Positions 25,601 through 40,600 of a stretch of 64,000 nt of DNA are shown here, piece after piece. The position numbers were made by a program, and so were the translations under genes. This DNA is from Colius striatus (Eukaryota; Chordata; Aves; Coliiformes; Coliidae), in the NCBI RefSeq assembly GCF_028858725.1, contig NC_084772.1:21677548-21741547 (forward strand). Direction: 5' to 3'. The stretch's first letter is position 1; every line of letters begins with the position of its first letter. Below the pieces are notes generated by a model. The model did no database searches. It was not told where the DNA came from and was given only the letters and a program-made list of their open reading frames with translations.

Positions 25601-28600
25601 CAGTGCCATCCCACTACCCCAGAGGGTTCCCTGGGCTCCTGTGGGTGAGAAATACTCATGGTAACATGAATGACTGCAGACAAGTCAGGTTCAGACAGTT
25701 ACTCATTTCTGTCATGTTGCCTTTTATTTGTTATGACAACTGGGCTGCTCTTGCAGGTGTGCCTGTGCCTTCCCACTCTGCACAACGAGCCTTTGTTTAC
25801 ATGGCTACTGAAGAAGTGGATAACGTGGGAATACCATCCCTAAACCTCCTTGGCTCAAGTCCTCCATGTCTCTGCTTCAGCTATTTCAACGTGGACTTGG
25901 CTGTTGTTATTACTGTAGCTGAGAGCAAGAAGAGTTGAGAGAGTTGAGCACACAGTACCTGGCTTCTATCACAGATGTTGGGATCTTCCTTGTGCTTTCA
26001 AATATCTGAAGGGCCTTTTCCACGTCCCGAAGTGCCTGGCCCTGGGGCTGGCTCAACACAAGCAGCCAGGAGAGAAAGATGCTGTGAGAAACCAAGGATA
26101 GCAATAATCTTCCCTGCCTGTTGTTTTAGGGTTAGTAGCGGTTGCCTGTGCTGTGAAGGGAAGTGGCTGAATAACAAGAGCTACCTGACAGCAGTAGGTA
26201 GTAGTGGGATGGGGAAACCAGACCTGAACTATCAGCCTGGCTCCATAAGGCTGTTCTTTGTAACAGCTCTTCTGAGTCAGCACAAAGGCCCATGTGGCTC
26301 TGTACACAACCACAGCAACCACAGCTCATCCTCCTGTTTGACATCACACAGTCCATTCAGTCATCCCCCACGAAGACAGTATCTTTTCTGTTCTGAATGG
26401 GGTTCATTGTTATCCTATTTTACTTCAGACTCTTGTAATTAAGGCCCATAACTTTTGCTCTCAGCCTGGGCTACTGCACTCCAGGCACAGGAGCTGCCAC
26501 CCCACGTTTCTCTTGTTTGAGCGATAAGACATCTTAAGACTGCAACAACCTGGGCCAGTTTCTCAATGGGCAAACAGATCAGACTTGGAAGAAATCAAAT
26601 GAAATCTTCACTTCAGACTTGCATTTCCTCACAGGACTAGATTTCCTTGCAGTACCTTCAACACCCAGTCACCAGCTGGTATTTCATGTGCTCCAGCTGC
26701 CTGGCTGCCTTACTGTGATCAACACATAGGAAGGAGCAATAGAACCAAATGCTCCTGATCAGATGTCACCCAAAACTTGTCACGAACCACAGTGTGGAAC
26801 TGCAGGCTGTAGATTCCCTCACCAAATCTCCTTTAAACGTGAACACTTTGGATACAACACCAAAGAGGAGACACAGTCTACTGAAAAGAATCAAGGTGCA
26901 CATCAAATGCTCTCCCTACATGGCCAAACCACTGGCAGATCCAGGGAGGGAAGTGTCACCATTGTGACAAGCTGGTCAATCCACAGAGCTAAGGCAGCCC
27001 CAGCTCCTGCACACCTGGACTCTGTATCCCCATGACAAACCTCACCATTACATTTCCCTTTGTCCCTGCAGAATCTTCTGCTTATTTTCTATACCCCACA
27101 GCAGAGAATGGGCCAGAAGTAGCCAGCACCTTCCTGGCTTCAGACAGCTGGTGCTGACCGGATGGCAAACGTAGGTGCTGCTTGGCCAGTGGCTGGCTAA
27201 TTGCAGAGTTCCTCTGCAGCCCCATCACAGCACACTCATCAGCTTGTTTGTCCTCTGTGTAAGTCTAATGATCATGGAATCTGGGGAGAGTCTGTATGCT
27301 TATGGCCACTCACCCCTCTGTCGTCAAGCTGGAGAAGGTTTGTCTGCATGCTCAAACAGGGTAGGAATGGCAGAGAGGTTGGTAACTGAATCTCTTTTCA
27401 CAGGAAAAGGGACATGACTGGTGAGGAAACTTAGACAGACCAGTGGTACCTGTACAGATTCATCTGTGGAAGATAAGTCTTCATAGAGCCCCATGTCTTC
27501 TATAGCAACCTGTGCGAGGTAACAGAGATTACACAGTCACAACACAGATAACTGTTTTGAAAGATCCAGAAAGAACACTTTTAAAAGTGATAGTTTTTTA
27601 CTCACCTTGAGGTCAGCCAGTCTGGTTTTAGCCAGAGTGATGTACTCCAAGAGGACAGAGCGGTGTTTTGTTGGCACAAAAGGTGGGTACATTATATGGA
27701 CCTGAAACGTGAAACCCCCAACGAGATTTGCCATTTTGGCAGGAGGAATCCCGGTTTCTCCCTTTTCTCCCTAGTACCAGGCACAGTGCTGTGTTTTGGA
27801 TTTAGTGTGAGAAAGTGTTGATAACACACTGATGTTTTAGTTGTTGCCAATTAGTGTGTATCTCCAGTTAAGGGTTTTTCAGTTTCCCAGGCTCTGCTGG
27901 CAAGTGGGGGGATCAGGCTGCTGGGGCACTGCTCAGCAGGTTGTGAGCAACCGCATCAGCCAGCCCGTGGGCTCTGGTATCTTTTAGTTCCCTTTCTCTC
28001 CTTGTTACATTCACTTTCATTACCATTATTAACATATCTTATTCTTCTATTTTATTTCATTTTAGCTATTAATCTGTTCTTAAGTGATGAGTTTTGCTGT
28101 GTTCCCCCCACTTCTCCCCATCCCACAGGGGTGGTGGCTGGGTGAGTGAGCAGCTGTGTGGTGCTTTGCTGCTGGCTGGGGTTCAACCATGGCAGGAAAT
28201 GAGTGTAAAATTCTGGTGGAGGTTTCCAGTCCTTTCCCTCCAACATTCCCCAGAGAAGGTGCTGTTGCTTGGTTTCAGATAAGCCATTTTCATGGCAACT
28301 CACATGAAATTTTCACCAAAACCAAACAACAAACAACATCACCGAAGTGCTTAAATCCCAACTCCATGAGAGGGATTCTCCTGCTTGTCCAGCACATAAA
28401 ATACCTCCTACTTCCTTATTTCAGGGAGAGAAGGTTTTGCAGAAGGTATCAGAAGTAATGCAATTACCGTAACAATGTTAATGATATGCTGAACCTGGTC
28501 AGAGACAGACCATACAATGAACAACAGCAATGATGAGCTGAAGCTCGTCAGAGGCAGAGCTATGGTCACTGCAGGGCAGCTCTGTATCTCGTCATAGAAA

Positions 28601-31600
28601 ACTACCCCTGTTAGCATCCTCTCACCTTCAGGTAGGGTGCTGCTTCAAAGGGCACTAGCTCTGACAAGAACTCAAAGAGGAAGACCAGAGACTTCTTACT
28701 GCTCCCATGGTGACCACCAGCATTCCCAAAGGAAGCCTGAAAAGGGGGAAAACGGCAACGCAGCCTTTCAGCAAGGAGAGAACCTCCATCCCAGCAATGT
28801 CAGAGCTCAGCACACAAATCCCTGACACCCATTAGACACCTGCTTCCTCTCAAGGGAGAGAAAAGTCTCCAGAGAGAGTCTTCACAGAATTTGCCTCTGA
28901 GTTTCCTTGCACAGTTCCCAGAAAGCCTGGCATGTCATGCTCAAAGTTCATTCTGAGGAGCTACTATAAGAACACTTAGAGGAGCTCAACAAGGCACTAC
29001 CCAAATGCACCAAAGGATTGGAATTCCTGAGGGAACCACACAACTGCCAGTTTCTACACAGCTTTATCTGGACACTGTAAGGAAAAACAGCCAGTCTGAG
29101 AAGTACAGTACCAAACTAGTTTCCCTTTGATATATCCTGAGTGCCCTATCAGCAAAGGCTGAGCTTACATTTGCAAACCCCTACAAAGGAATTTACAGGT
29201 TTAAATTAGGTGGAGATTTGCATACCTAAAATACCTCCATGTTTACAATTAAAACCTAACAAGCAATTATCTGCAAGGTCAAACACAGCAATTAAGCTGC
29301 ATGCAAACATCCAGGAAATAGGAATGCTTCATCTGCACTAACCCACAGCTTGTGCAACAACAGTCCTGGTTATCAAGATACTGAAATACATCCAAGATGA
29401 TGATTATAACAGGAATTACATGTCTGCATTCCTGACAAATAACTAGAGAAGGCAAGATGGACTTAAAAGATGAAAGAAGAAGACTGAAAAGACTAGAGAA
29501 AGCCAGATAAACAGAGTATATTCTGAAATCATTCCCAGTACCAATAGTATTGCTTGTTACTCTTTCTCCCCAGCCAACTCCTGGCTGTCCTGTCTGAAAC
29601 AAGGCTTTGGCTGGCAGCAGAACATTCCTTATACACACATTTTTCAGCTCCTTAAACCAAAGATTACCAGTCAGGCCCCGTTTAGCCTCACCTTAAACCA
29701 CTCAGCGTAGGGCATGAACACGGCAGGGCCCTCCAGCGCAGCCTGACGGGCTATCAGGAACGCTGTGATCATATTTTCCATGTCATAATTCTCAAAGGCC
29801 TTGATCAGGAGATGGCTCAGTAGATCTAGAAACATAAAACAACCACCTCAAACTTTGCTCTTGATGACTGAGCTGTAATTTTCTACAGTAAACGAAGACA
29901 AACACCTGTGACAAAGGCCCTGCACATGAAGGAGGATGTGGACTGCAGCCCGGGGAACCCCTGGGACTCGCTTCTGCTTTTTCATGCATCCTCCTCAAAC
30001 ACTCAAGGATTTCAACCTGCAGGAACTGCAGGGAGTCCAGCAATGGGATCATCAGTAAGACTAAAGTGTCTTACTTGTTTAAGACCTTGTTTGTTAAAGG
30101 TCTGCTAGCAAAGGTGAGGCAGAAGAACTAAGCTTCAGTAATCACAACTCCAATTAATAGCGAAGGCAATTATCAAGTGACCACCCTGAGCTGTATGCTC
30201 AGTTTGAGGGCTGTCAAGCACAGGGCCAGGCATTCACATCCCTACTGACTGTGGAACCTCTGAACAGGAAAGCAGATCTTCTGCTGTCCTTTCCCATCCA
30301 GGAATCTCAAACCAGCAAGTATGACTGACCAGTCAGCATGGTTCCATGCTAGCTTGCGGGCTTGCAGCACCCACTGACCTTTGAATAGCTGCTCAGCCTC
30401 AGCCTGACAGACTGCCAGCGTGGATACGCAGGAGAGGACGTGCTGCCAGTTTACTTCACGGGTCTCCAGGACTTGCTGCAGCTGGCAGATGGACTCCTTT
30501 GCACTGAATGCCACAAACAGCTGGAAGAGCAATAGCAATTCATTTGAGCTGTGGCATATGGCCACCTGTGAGAGTGAAATACCCTGTCAGGACTAACACA
30601 CAGATGTCTTTTTGCATGACTCTTGGGAAAGCTGTCCTGTGTGCACTTTTTGCACCAGCTTTCCAGGGCCAGATACTGCCCTGGCTTGGAACCAGAATTG
30701 GCTAAAATAAACTAACATTCCAAGTCTTTCAGAAGTGATGTCATGTTCTGTAACAGTGAAAACAAACGTCTTCAATTACTCTCTTTGTTCTCATTAAGAC
30801 CTTTGCACTAAAGTCCCTGTAGTACTTTTTCTTCGTGCTTCCTCCTGCCTACCGTTCCTGGCAGGCAGCTCAGGTTCTGCAACAGGAACACACTAGTTTT
30901 AAATCATCTCATTTCAGATATGTCAATGAATAGAAGCCCAAGCTTGTAAACTGCTCTTTGTGGAACCAAGACGACGTACTTTGCGATACAAGGTGGTCAG
31001 CAGCGAACAAGTCCTCGTGAAGCTCCACTCCTTCTGCAGGTGGATGGCATCAGACACTGTGCCCAGAAAAACAGACATGTACTCTTCACAAAAAGAAAGT
31101 TAAAATACACCCAAAATGCCCCAACTGCACAAGACTTCCTGTTGGCTTTGGCAGCCAAATCCATTCCAAACTGCCCAGGGAAACCCTCCCCCTCCCATTT
31201 GCCTTTGGACCGTGTCATTTCAGTAGGGCACTGTCACCTCAAAGATGGTTTTGCCATCATACATTTGTTGGCTAATGTAGCACATGCCCAGAGACTCAGC
31301 AAGGAATCATCTCTTTCCTTAATAATCCCTTTTGACTGGAAGCCAGCAAGGACACAGCTCTCCCACACAACAAGTGAGCAGCTCCAGATCACAGCTCAGA
31401 GTGATTTTACCAGAGATTTTGTAGCTCAAACATATTTCTCCCTAAAAACATCAAGGCTGACAAATACCAGCCAGGGATCAGAAGCCTTCCTGCCTTTATC
31501 TCTAATCTACCAAAAGAAGCATCCAGCCAGCACAGCAAGGCCATGCCTTGTGTGTAAACCCAAACACAGGCAGGGCCCAGGGTATCTTAGCTCCAAGCTC

Positions 31601-34600
31601 TGTGCAGTGTCACCTTTCCCACTCGGTTTCTCCTTTGGCCAGGACTGCTCCCAGCAGCCAGAGCTGGGCCACCTCTGCTCCCTGAAGGCTGCTATCAGAT
31701 GTTGCCCCAAGTATCTGTTCATGAGCCTTTGGCTGAAGCTCTATTTGAAGGCACTGATTTTCCAACTAAAGTTTCCTCCCTCTGAAGCCCAGATTATTTA
31801 CTTCCTTTTGTTTTGCCTGATCCTCCATCCTGCTTAACCCAGGAAAGAGCTGGGGAGTCAGGCAGCTTCTCCCTGTGTGCTGGGCTCCATTCAGCAAGGC
31901 TGGGTTAGGATGGAGCTCAGGCCACATGGTAACACACCCTGCAGACACCCACTTCTCCCCACCTCCTCCTACCTTTCCAGGACGGGTTGTAGGTAAGAAC
32001 CTCGGTCAGGGTGTGTCTAAAAAACTGCTGCAAGGAATCCGGATGAACTGCACTTTTATAAAGTGACACACTGAACACATTCAGCCTGCAGAGGACAGGG
32101 GAACACTCAGGAACAATGCACAGGAACTATCACCAACCAGGTGCTGCTCAGGGTGAATGACTCATTTTTCTCCTCTTATCAAATTGGGGCAGGTTTTTTT
32201 GTTGTTTGAATACAGTCTATCAGTTAATCAACATTCTGTAGCTACCAGATTTCCAGCCTTCAGTCTAATGTATGCCCCTGCACAGGATGGGATTGAAGGT
32301 TGGTTCTGTGTACGCAGCAGTTAAACAAAACAGGTTTGGAAGGAGGAACTGGAGGAGATGAGGGCACCTTCCAGGTGCTTCTGTGCAGCAGCAGTGAGAA
32401 AGCTTGATGGAGGAAACTCACCACATGCCAAGAGGGTGCTCCAAGGCTGGTTCCAGCCTTGCCAGAACACCTTTTCCCACCTGACATCTATGTTTTACAA
32501 GCATTTGCATGTATTTTATTAGCGAGAACACTAAACATAAGTAGCACTGGGGGGGACAGGAAGGTGCATGTACATTCATTTCTTAAACCCCACAACATTC
32601 CTCTTACTTGAGTAACAAGTGTAACAGTGGATAGAAACCCTCCTCCTGACATTATCTGGAGGAACAGAATTTCTTACCAGAACCTCACAGCTTGCAATGT
32701 GGAAGCATCTTCCTGCTTCTCCTTCCCAACAGCATCAAGCACCCCTGTACCCCAAAGCAAAGGCACCAAAACACAGTGAGAGATGTGGATGGAACTGTGA
32801 TGCTAAACAACATGCAGAAAGGAAGAGGAACAAGCAAAGTGTGCACTTTAAAAAGGTGACCCTGTGAGGGAAATGGGCAGAAGCCATCCAGCAGCATTCA
32901 ATTCTTACCATTTGTTTTTTTCCCAAAGTGACACAGAGACTCAGAAACTCACACTGACCTTGAACCAATTTAAAAGCATTCCCAAGAATGTGCTAATAAT
33001 TAACCCACCTAAAAATGCACATAAATGAGTTTAATTTCCAAACCCAATCCTAACTGTGTGGTGTACCTGCAACTGTGAACACTGCAAAGCTGCTGGGGAG
33101 AAAAGCCTGGCTGGAGGCAGGGATTTGCACAAGCAAGCTTGGAATTAACCTCCCCTGGAAACAAGGGTGCCAGGTGCCCTCCCCAAACAGAGCACCCTGT
33201 GAGTGCCACACGTTTGTGGCAGCAGTGAGACTCCCTGTTATGTTTGCTCAGCAGAAATTCCTTCAAAAGCTACATCTGCCCCAAAATAACTGGCAGAGGT
33301 CAAACAGGTTGGCAGCTTGCACAGCCCATCCCCTGGAGTGCCAGCCTGCCCTGCTCCAAGCCCACATGCTGGGGGACCCTTTGCTTTACAGCCAGCTGCA
33401 GCAGCAGGTTTTCTGTTTCTTGTCCCAGCCTACATTTAAAAGCCTCCTCTTAACAGTGAGTGCTGAGATGGGGCAGCACAACAGTGTCATCCCTCCAGCC
33501 TTTAGTAAGGCAGGCCACAGTGTTAGTGTGTAATACTCTCCCTCCCCTGCTGAGGAATGCTTTAAGGTTAAGTAGGGGGGGAACAGAGGAAAGGAGATAA
33601 ACCTACTTATCCTGGGACACAGGAGTTCAATATAGCACCACCAGTACTCTGAGGCACAGTCCTGTGCTACTCTCAGCCTGTCCTTCTCCTCCTCTGCAGC
33701 TCTTCTTTAATACTGAATTATGTCACATAAACCATCCTAACGTGCTTCAAAGCTGCTGCTTTGTCAAGTGAATCCCCTCAAATGTCACCCAAAAGCAAAC
33801 AGTAGCGAAAATACCACATACAGAACTCGTTTCATGTAGTTTCCAGGCACACAAACTGCCTGTCAGGCAGTGGCAGCACAGGCTGCCTTGTGAAGGTCAA
33901 ACCAAGAGCAGGTTAGCAGCCTCCTGTCTGACTGCCAGCAGCCTGCTTCTCTTCCTCCAAAATCCCCCTAGTCCTGTGGTTATTTTTTTGAGTACCATGA
34001 CTGTTAAAGGCCACCTGAGACAGGATTCATACATATTCAATAATGAAGCACTTGTCTGGCAGCTTTCCCTTTTTAGAAGCACTGGGTAAGGTCGGTGAAG
34101 GCATCTGTCTGCAGACAGTGCTCCCTGCAAGATCCAGGGTGAGGGATGGGGCTGGCAGTGCCCATGGGGAGGGACACAGATGGGAGGGAGCAGTCCTGGT
34201 GCTGTATCCTGGGTTTCTGTTGTCTTATAGCAGAGGGAAAGCTCTGCAGCAGCACTGAGCACATTGCTGAAATGTGCCAGCAAGAAAAGCAGTGAAGGTG
34301 CTGTCACTAAGGAGACAGTAAAGTGGCAGCAGCCACACAGTCAGGTTCTAATACACTGGTGCACAAGAGGAGCTGCAGGTGAATGTGAGAAGGTGTAAGT
34401 GCAGGTGAGGAGGTGCAAGGGAACACTTCTCTGCTGTACAGCACATACAGCAACTCACCATGAAGATCATCAGTGACAAAAAAACAACCCTCATGTGTGT
34501 TTAGTCATCCTGCATCAGAATTTGCAATGCAAATCACAAGCTGCTAGGCTTGAGCTCTCAGCAGTGGCCTCAGGATTGCCCAGGCCTTGACCACACATTG

Positions 34601-37600
34601 TCCACAGGGCAGTTCAAGGCCTGGCCATTTAAAGTCTGTACATGTACATTATATGTCTTTGCTCAGCAAAAAAACAACACCCCAACAGACTTCACAAAAC
34701 ATCAGTCTGCAAATCCGTGAGCCAGCAGAACAGCCTGCTTGCACCCAGCTTTGTGCATTCAAAGTTTAATTTACTGAGCAGAAAGAAGAAACATCCCAGC
34801 CTAACCTCTGCACTACAATTGCTTCCAATCAAACCTGTTAGAAATCATCTCAGGTATCCATCTGATGCTGCAGCTGGAAGCATCAAAATGAGCTACCATA
34901 AAAGGCAGGAAATTACCTGCAGTGCTCGAAGACACTCACTTTACAAGAGCCAAGAGGAAAGCAGAGGCATAGCAAATCAGTGGCATGAATATCATGAACA
35001 ACAGAGGAAAAGCATCCCAGGCAAAGGATTTCCTCTTAGAGATTTAACAATGAAGAGGGAGGGTAAGTGTAGCAAACCCCAGGGACTGCACAGAGCCAGG
35101 ATTCACAGCAACACTTACATGTCAGCATTCTTTGTAAGGCTGCACGACAGATCTGTTCAAAATTAAACAAATTAAGACCATTTAGAGTGTACAAGAGCTA
35201 CAGTTATGAAGAAAAAGTAAATTAAGTCCAAGAAAGAGTTTTGTCCCTCTTAAAGCTGAAGTTTCACCTCAGGCTCCAGAAGAGATGCAATGGGCAGAAG
35301 GGCAGCACTGCCTGTGCCTACCAGCGTCCCATGCCTCACACTCCCACGGGAGAACCCCGAGGTGTCACCAAGGAACCTTAAAAAGCCCTTGATACCTCAC
35401 CTTGGAGAAAGTCTCCACTAAAAAGTCTGTTCTGGTTTTACCATCTCCTCATCCACTCCAGCACTCAGACCCACCCCCTTTCTCTGTAGCTCTTAGCTCA
35501 CATTTATTTCTACCCTGCAAGGCACAGAGGTACACAATGCAACTCCTTTTTCAATCAGTGGGTTCATTTTGTCCTTACACAGGGAACCTTCTTGAATTCC
35601 AGCTTCCTTCCCAGCTCAGAGGTTTGCTGAAAGCCATTCTGAATAAACATGATGGCAAAGTCTGCAAATCAAGGAGGAATTAGTGTTTCAGGATGCCCCT
35701 TTCAGTAGAGATCACTCATTCTCTCACCTCCCCGTCTCAGTCTTCCCATAGCACTGATGTATGAAAAGCCTCATTCACTGCACAGCAGGCAGCAGGAATC
35801 ATTCATTTCCTTAGAGTCAAATGACTCCCAGGCCAAAGGAGCTACAACAATGGATGGCTAGGAGCACAGAAGCTGAAAGGATTATAAAGACTAAAGAATG
35901 TGGGGGTCTTATGCTCCATTACTGCTGCAGAACTCCTTTGGTTTGCCCCTGACCAACTGCACTGGTCTAAAGGTCTGACTACAGCTCTTCATCAGATTGT
36001 GTGGGGATTTTTTTTTCTGTACAAAGCCACAACATAAATCCTAGAAAATGACAGGGGGAAAATGGAACTGCTCAGTATCTCTGACCCAAAATATCTGCCA
36101 CATTGGCCCCGTACGCCTTGCAACTACACTGATACCCTGCCTCAAAAGGAGAGAGAAATTCAATACTGCCCTGACCCAGATGAAGCCAGGACATGCAAAG
36201 CAAGGCCTCTGTTCTTACAGCTGCCCTGAATGCTGCCCACTGCCAGTGCCCACTCAGAGTGCCTTGCCTGAGAGAACGTGCCCAGCCAGCTCCGCCGCCA
36301 CGGGGGACTCCTCTGCCTGCTTACAGAGGCCACAGAGGCTCCTGCACAGCCACTCCACCACAGCAGGGGCACCTGGGGTGCTGAGAACAAACAGAAGCAC
36401 ATTCAGTCCAGTCCCTTGGGTTTTGGGTTGTTTTTTTTTTGCAACCACCATCCTCATGGACTCGGGAAAGGCCCATCTGTGCAGGGCCCTGCCCTAATGG
36501 GACACTTCATTTATGGCATTTGGACCAGCAAGAGCTTTTTTTTTGCTTTATAAAAAGACTCCACAACAAATAAATCCAGAGGGGGAAAAAACCACCTGTG
36601 AAACTGAGGGTTCAAGTAGTTCCTTGTCTCTGAAATTGAAATACTTCCATTTAGAAGGTTCTGCCAGAAGGAAGGCTTTAGTTACCATTTCTAAGGTCCT
36701 GGGGTAAAAATGTTTAAACATAAAGAGATCTTAATCTATCCCTTTGGTTTCCTTAAATGTAAAGTACAGTGGGCACTGAAGGCTTATTCTCTACCCCATT
36801 AACAGACAAGTAAACTGATATCAAAAGCCAAAATGATCACTGCACTGTTCCTTTGACACTGTGGGAAAGCAACCTGAACTGCCCCCAGGATAACCAGGTT
36901 GAGCTGTGAGCTCTGTGCTGGGGGGACAAAAAAAGGTGAAAAAGAAATCAATTCTTAGAATAACTATTGTCTGGAGATGAACTCTGCCAAACCTCCCTGA
37001 AACGTAAGGCTTTGTGAAGATGGAAGCACAGCTGCTCACTCAGCCCAGCACCAATGTCACGGGCTAAAGGGGGGTTTGCAGAGCAGGGCTGGGTCACCCC
37101 CTCCTCTCCCAGGCACAGTGGCAACCTGGGGAACAAAGCCCAAGGGGAAGTGTCACCCTGTAGGGTCTGCAGTGGTGCTTCTCCCTCAGCCCATCCTGCA
37201 GCCCATCCAGCAGCAGCCCCCCCCCACCTTACACCCTGCTAATCAACCCAGGGTAACCTCACAAACCCAGGGTAACTCCTTAAACCCTGCTAATCTGATC
37301 ACCTGCCAGCATCTGACTATATTCTTAGTCCAGAATACTCATGACTAATCCCAGATTACATTTCAATAGGCTTTAAGAGATTAAATACATCTGCAAACCC
37401 ATAAACCTCTGCTCACCTCTCCAGCAGCTCCCCCAGCCCAACGACGTCACCTCTGTGCAGGTGCCACACAGCTTCCAGCACTGGAGGGTCCTAACAAGAG
37501 GCCAGAATTAGCTCATAGGGTTAACTAGCTCATAGGTTTTGCAGTTAACATTAATATTTGACTAATGTAAACACTATCTGAAAAATAAAAGCAAGTTCCA

Positions 37601-40600
37601 TTTGGTCACAGGATCCAGAACTCTAAGTTTTAAAACCAGCAACATAGGAAACACCACATGGGGAAATACAGTGTTTGAGTTTCTCTTCCTGCAAGTCTTG
37701 AATGGTTTAGAGTTAGTAGATGCATCATCACTTTCAATTTTCATGGTCTCTCCCCCTTGAATAATGCTGACTGTGCACATTCTAAGGAGCAGGGGATGCC
37801 CCAGAACACAGGTAACACTGCAAAGGTTCAAGTCTTGGTAATTCAGATCCAGAAACAGATTCAAGAACTACTGCTTGGCCCATGGACTGTTTGTTAGCCA
37901 CTGTGGGGATACTTTGCTGCTCTCAAATCCATTTCCCAATAGGAGATGACAAAAAGAGACACATGGGCAGAGAGGCTGATGGATGGGCAGGAAAACTCAA
38001 GAGCACCCAGACAGCTCCTAAATGCCAGGAGCTTTGTACCTGCCCTGCAACATCTCTTCTACAGCTCCTGCCCAGAACAGCATGTCCTGGAGATAACCCT
38101 GTGCCAGCAAAATGGGACTGCAGGGTGTACCTGGCAGGGAAAAAGGTGCAGCAGCAACTTCAGAGGTGCTTGGCAGCCTGGAGCACATGAGCCATTCAGG
38201 ATCAAAACCCCATAAGCTCTCCACAGTGACCAGCTCCTAGCATGACCTCACCCACATACTTTGTCTTGGACAGCCAAGAACAATCTCAATTACACAGCAG
38301 CACTTGATCTCCATGTCTACCTGAGAGACAGATCTTTATCAGCTGACAAAACACACAGGATTCTATTTTCAGCCCAGGGTGAGATATTTGAGACTACAAC
38401 ATGCCTCTTTTTCCCTGCCAGATCAGCCTCTTCCTTCTTTCCCACCACAGCAGCAGGCAATCACAACTGTCCCCTTCACAATAATCCCTAACTCCACTTA
38501 GAGCATCACTTACCTAAAGAAAACAAACTACCCCAATGAAATCCAGATAACAACCTGTGAAACAATGCAGCCTGCTATCTGCTCAGGGATTTCTCTCAGC
38601 CCATTTTCTGCCTCGGGCTTATTGCCACTCCCAGATCACCACGGGGGAGAAGCAGAATGCAGAATGTTGCTGCTGAAGCACATCGAGGACTTTTGCCACT
38701 GCCTAGTTAAGCCATCTGCATTGCTTAGCCCAGACAGCAAACCTATGTGCCAAGTGCTGGGGAGCTGTTAGTGTGCTGCACTGAGAACAGGAAGGCAGCA
38801 GAGCTAATGGGAAAGAAACAACACCCCAGAGGCTGTGTTAGCAGCAGTGGCACCTCAGATGGGTTTAAGGTGTGACCCCAGACACTGTACTGCTGTGCCC
38901 TTCCCAGCTGCTTCCCAGTGAAGAGGCAGCCCTTCCCAGTACAAATGGAAAGAGTTAAACATCTCCTCCAGAGAGGCAAGTGTTGCTTGCCCAGCTCCCC
39001 AGAGACCAATGGCTGGTCACCAGGATGCTGCCAGCTCTCCTTTGGGGCAGTTTCTCAGAAGCTGCCATGCAATTTACCTACCCCCAAACCTCTACTGAGC
39101 CCTCTTCAAACAAGCCAATCCCACTGAAGAGCCAAGGAAGTTCTCACTGCTTTAAAGAAACTCCTTTAAACCTTAAAAAATGACTTTAAAATAAAGAAAA
39201 AACCCACCACAAACCAAAAAACCCACCATTTGTAATTCAGTTTGTGCTTTTGACAGATCAGAAAGCCCATAGGCATTCTCAGCAGGGCATGGCTGCAGCT
39301 GACCATGAGCAGGGATGAGCAGTGGCAATACTGCTGTAGGTCACCAAAGAAACAAACTGAGCAGCAACCACAGCACTGCATTGATCCATTTAACAGCTAT
39401 CCCTGGCCTGCATGGGAGGGGAGGGTTGAAAACACACTCCTGGACCACACAGATGAGTCTAAAGGGTCTGTAAGATGACAACATTGCTCTGTGAGGTCTT
39501 ACCTTCATTTTCCACATTTCTTGGCAGAAGAGGGAGCGACAGAAGATGTTGTTTGCCAGCAAATCCTTGACTGTTTGAAGCAAGCACAGCAGCCTCTCCT
39601 GCAGCCACCCCAGAAAGGAAGCACAAATCATCTCCTTTGTAAACAGCACATCCTTAGAAAAACAATTTGTTGCTTTTCTGTGTTTACTGCTTTGCAATGG
39701 TGAGAGGATTCATGGGAAAGGCCCAAACTTTTCACCTTAAGGCTGAACTTTGTACACCAGCCCTCACCACCCCTGGCTGCCCCTCAGACTGAGAGGGTCA
39801 CTGAACATGGAGACATGGATTAAAGAGACCGAGCCTAAGGTACACCAGAAGTGACAACACAGGAGCTGCTCAGAGACCTGTGTGATGTTGCACTTGAGCA
39901 GCAGACATAAAACTTCATTTCCAAGCTGTCAAAGGCCGCTGCTCTCCTGGAGAAAGGAATGCTGCCCTTCTGTGCACACATCAGACACACACAGATCACC
40001 GTCTGCTCAGCACCAACACCTCTGGGGGCTTTATCAGGGCAGGTAAAACTGAGTGTAAAGTCAAACCTCATGTGACTGTTTTCTTGATAAACTACACATA
40101 AGCCTTTTGCCTTACTCTCTGGTCCAAGCTCAGCAGAGGGGCTCGGGAGGGGCTGGCTGCAGCCTGGCAGATCCGCTCCATGTTGGTAACAGTGGTTTTG
40201 GCTGCCAGGATTGCTGTGGGCACACCCAGCCTCGAGGCCTGTTCCTGCAGAACAGAGACTGAAAAAAACCCCACAAAGCAGAAAGCTGTCAGCATGGGAG
40301 AGAGGGAAAAAGAGTTTGGACATGTGACTGTGAAGAATGAAGTCCCAAGTCTTCAACTCCATCCAGCACAGATGGCATCTGTTGCAAACCATTTGTGTTT
40401 CCATGTATCATCCTCTCACTGTACATGAAACAGGGGCAGAGTGGAATATCCTTGCTGGGAAGATCTTTGTATTTGAGTCTTGTGAGGCTCACAGTAACAC
40501 TTTCAAATAACCAAAGTACTCAAGGATCAGACCTTGAGGGGGGTGTCATTACCAGGCAAGAAGGAAACAAGTAGTTGAATGGGAGACCATAGCAGTGGAA

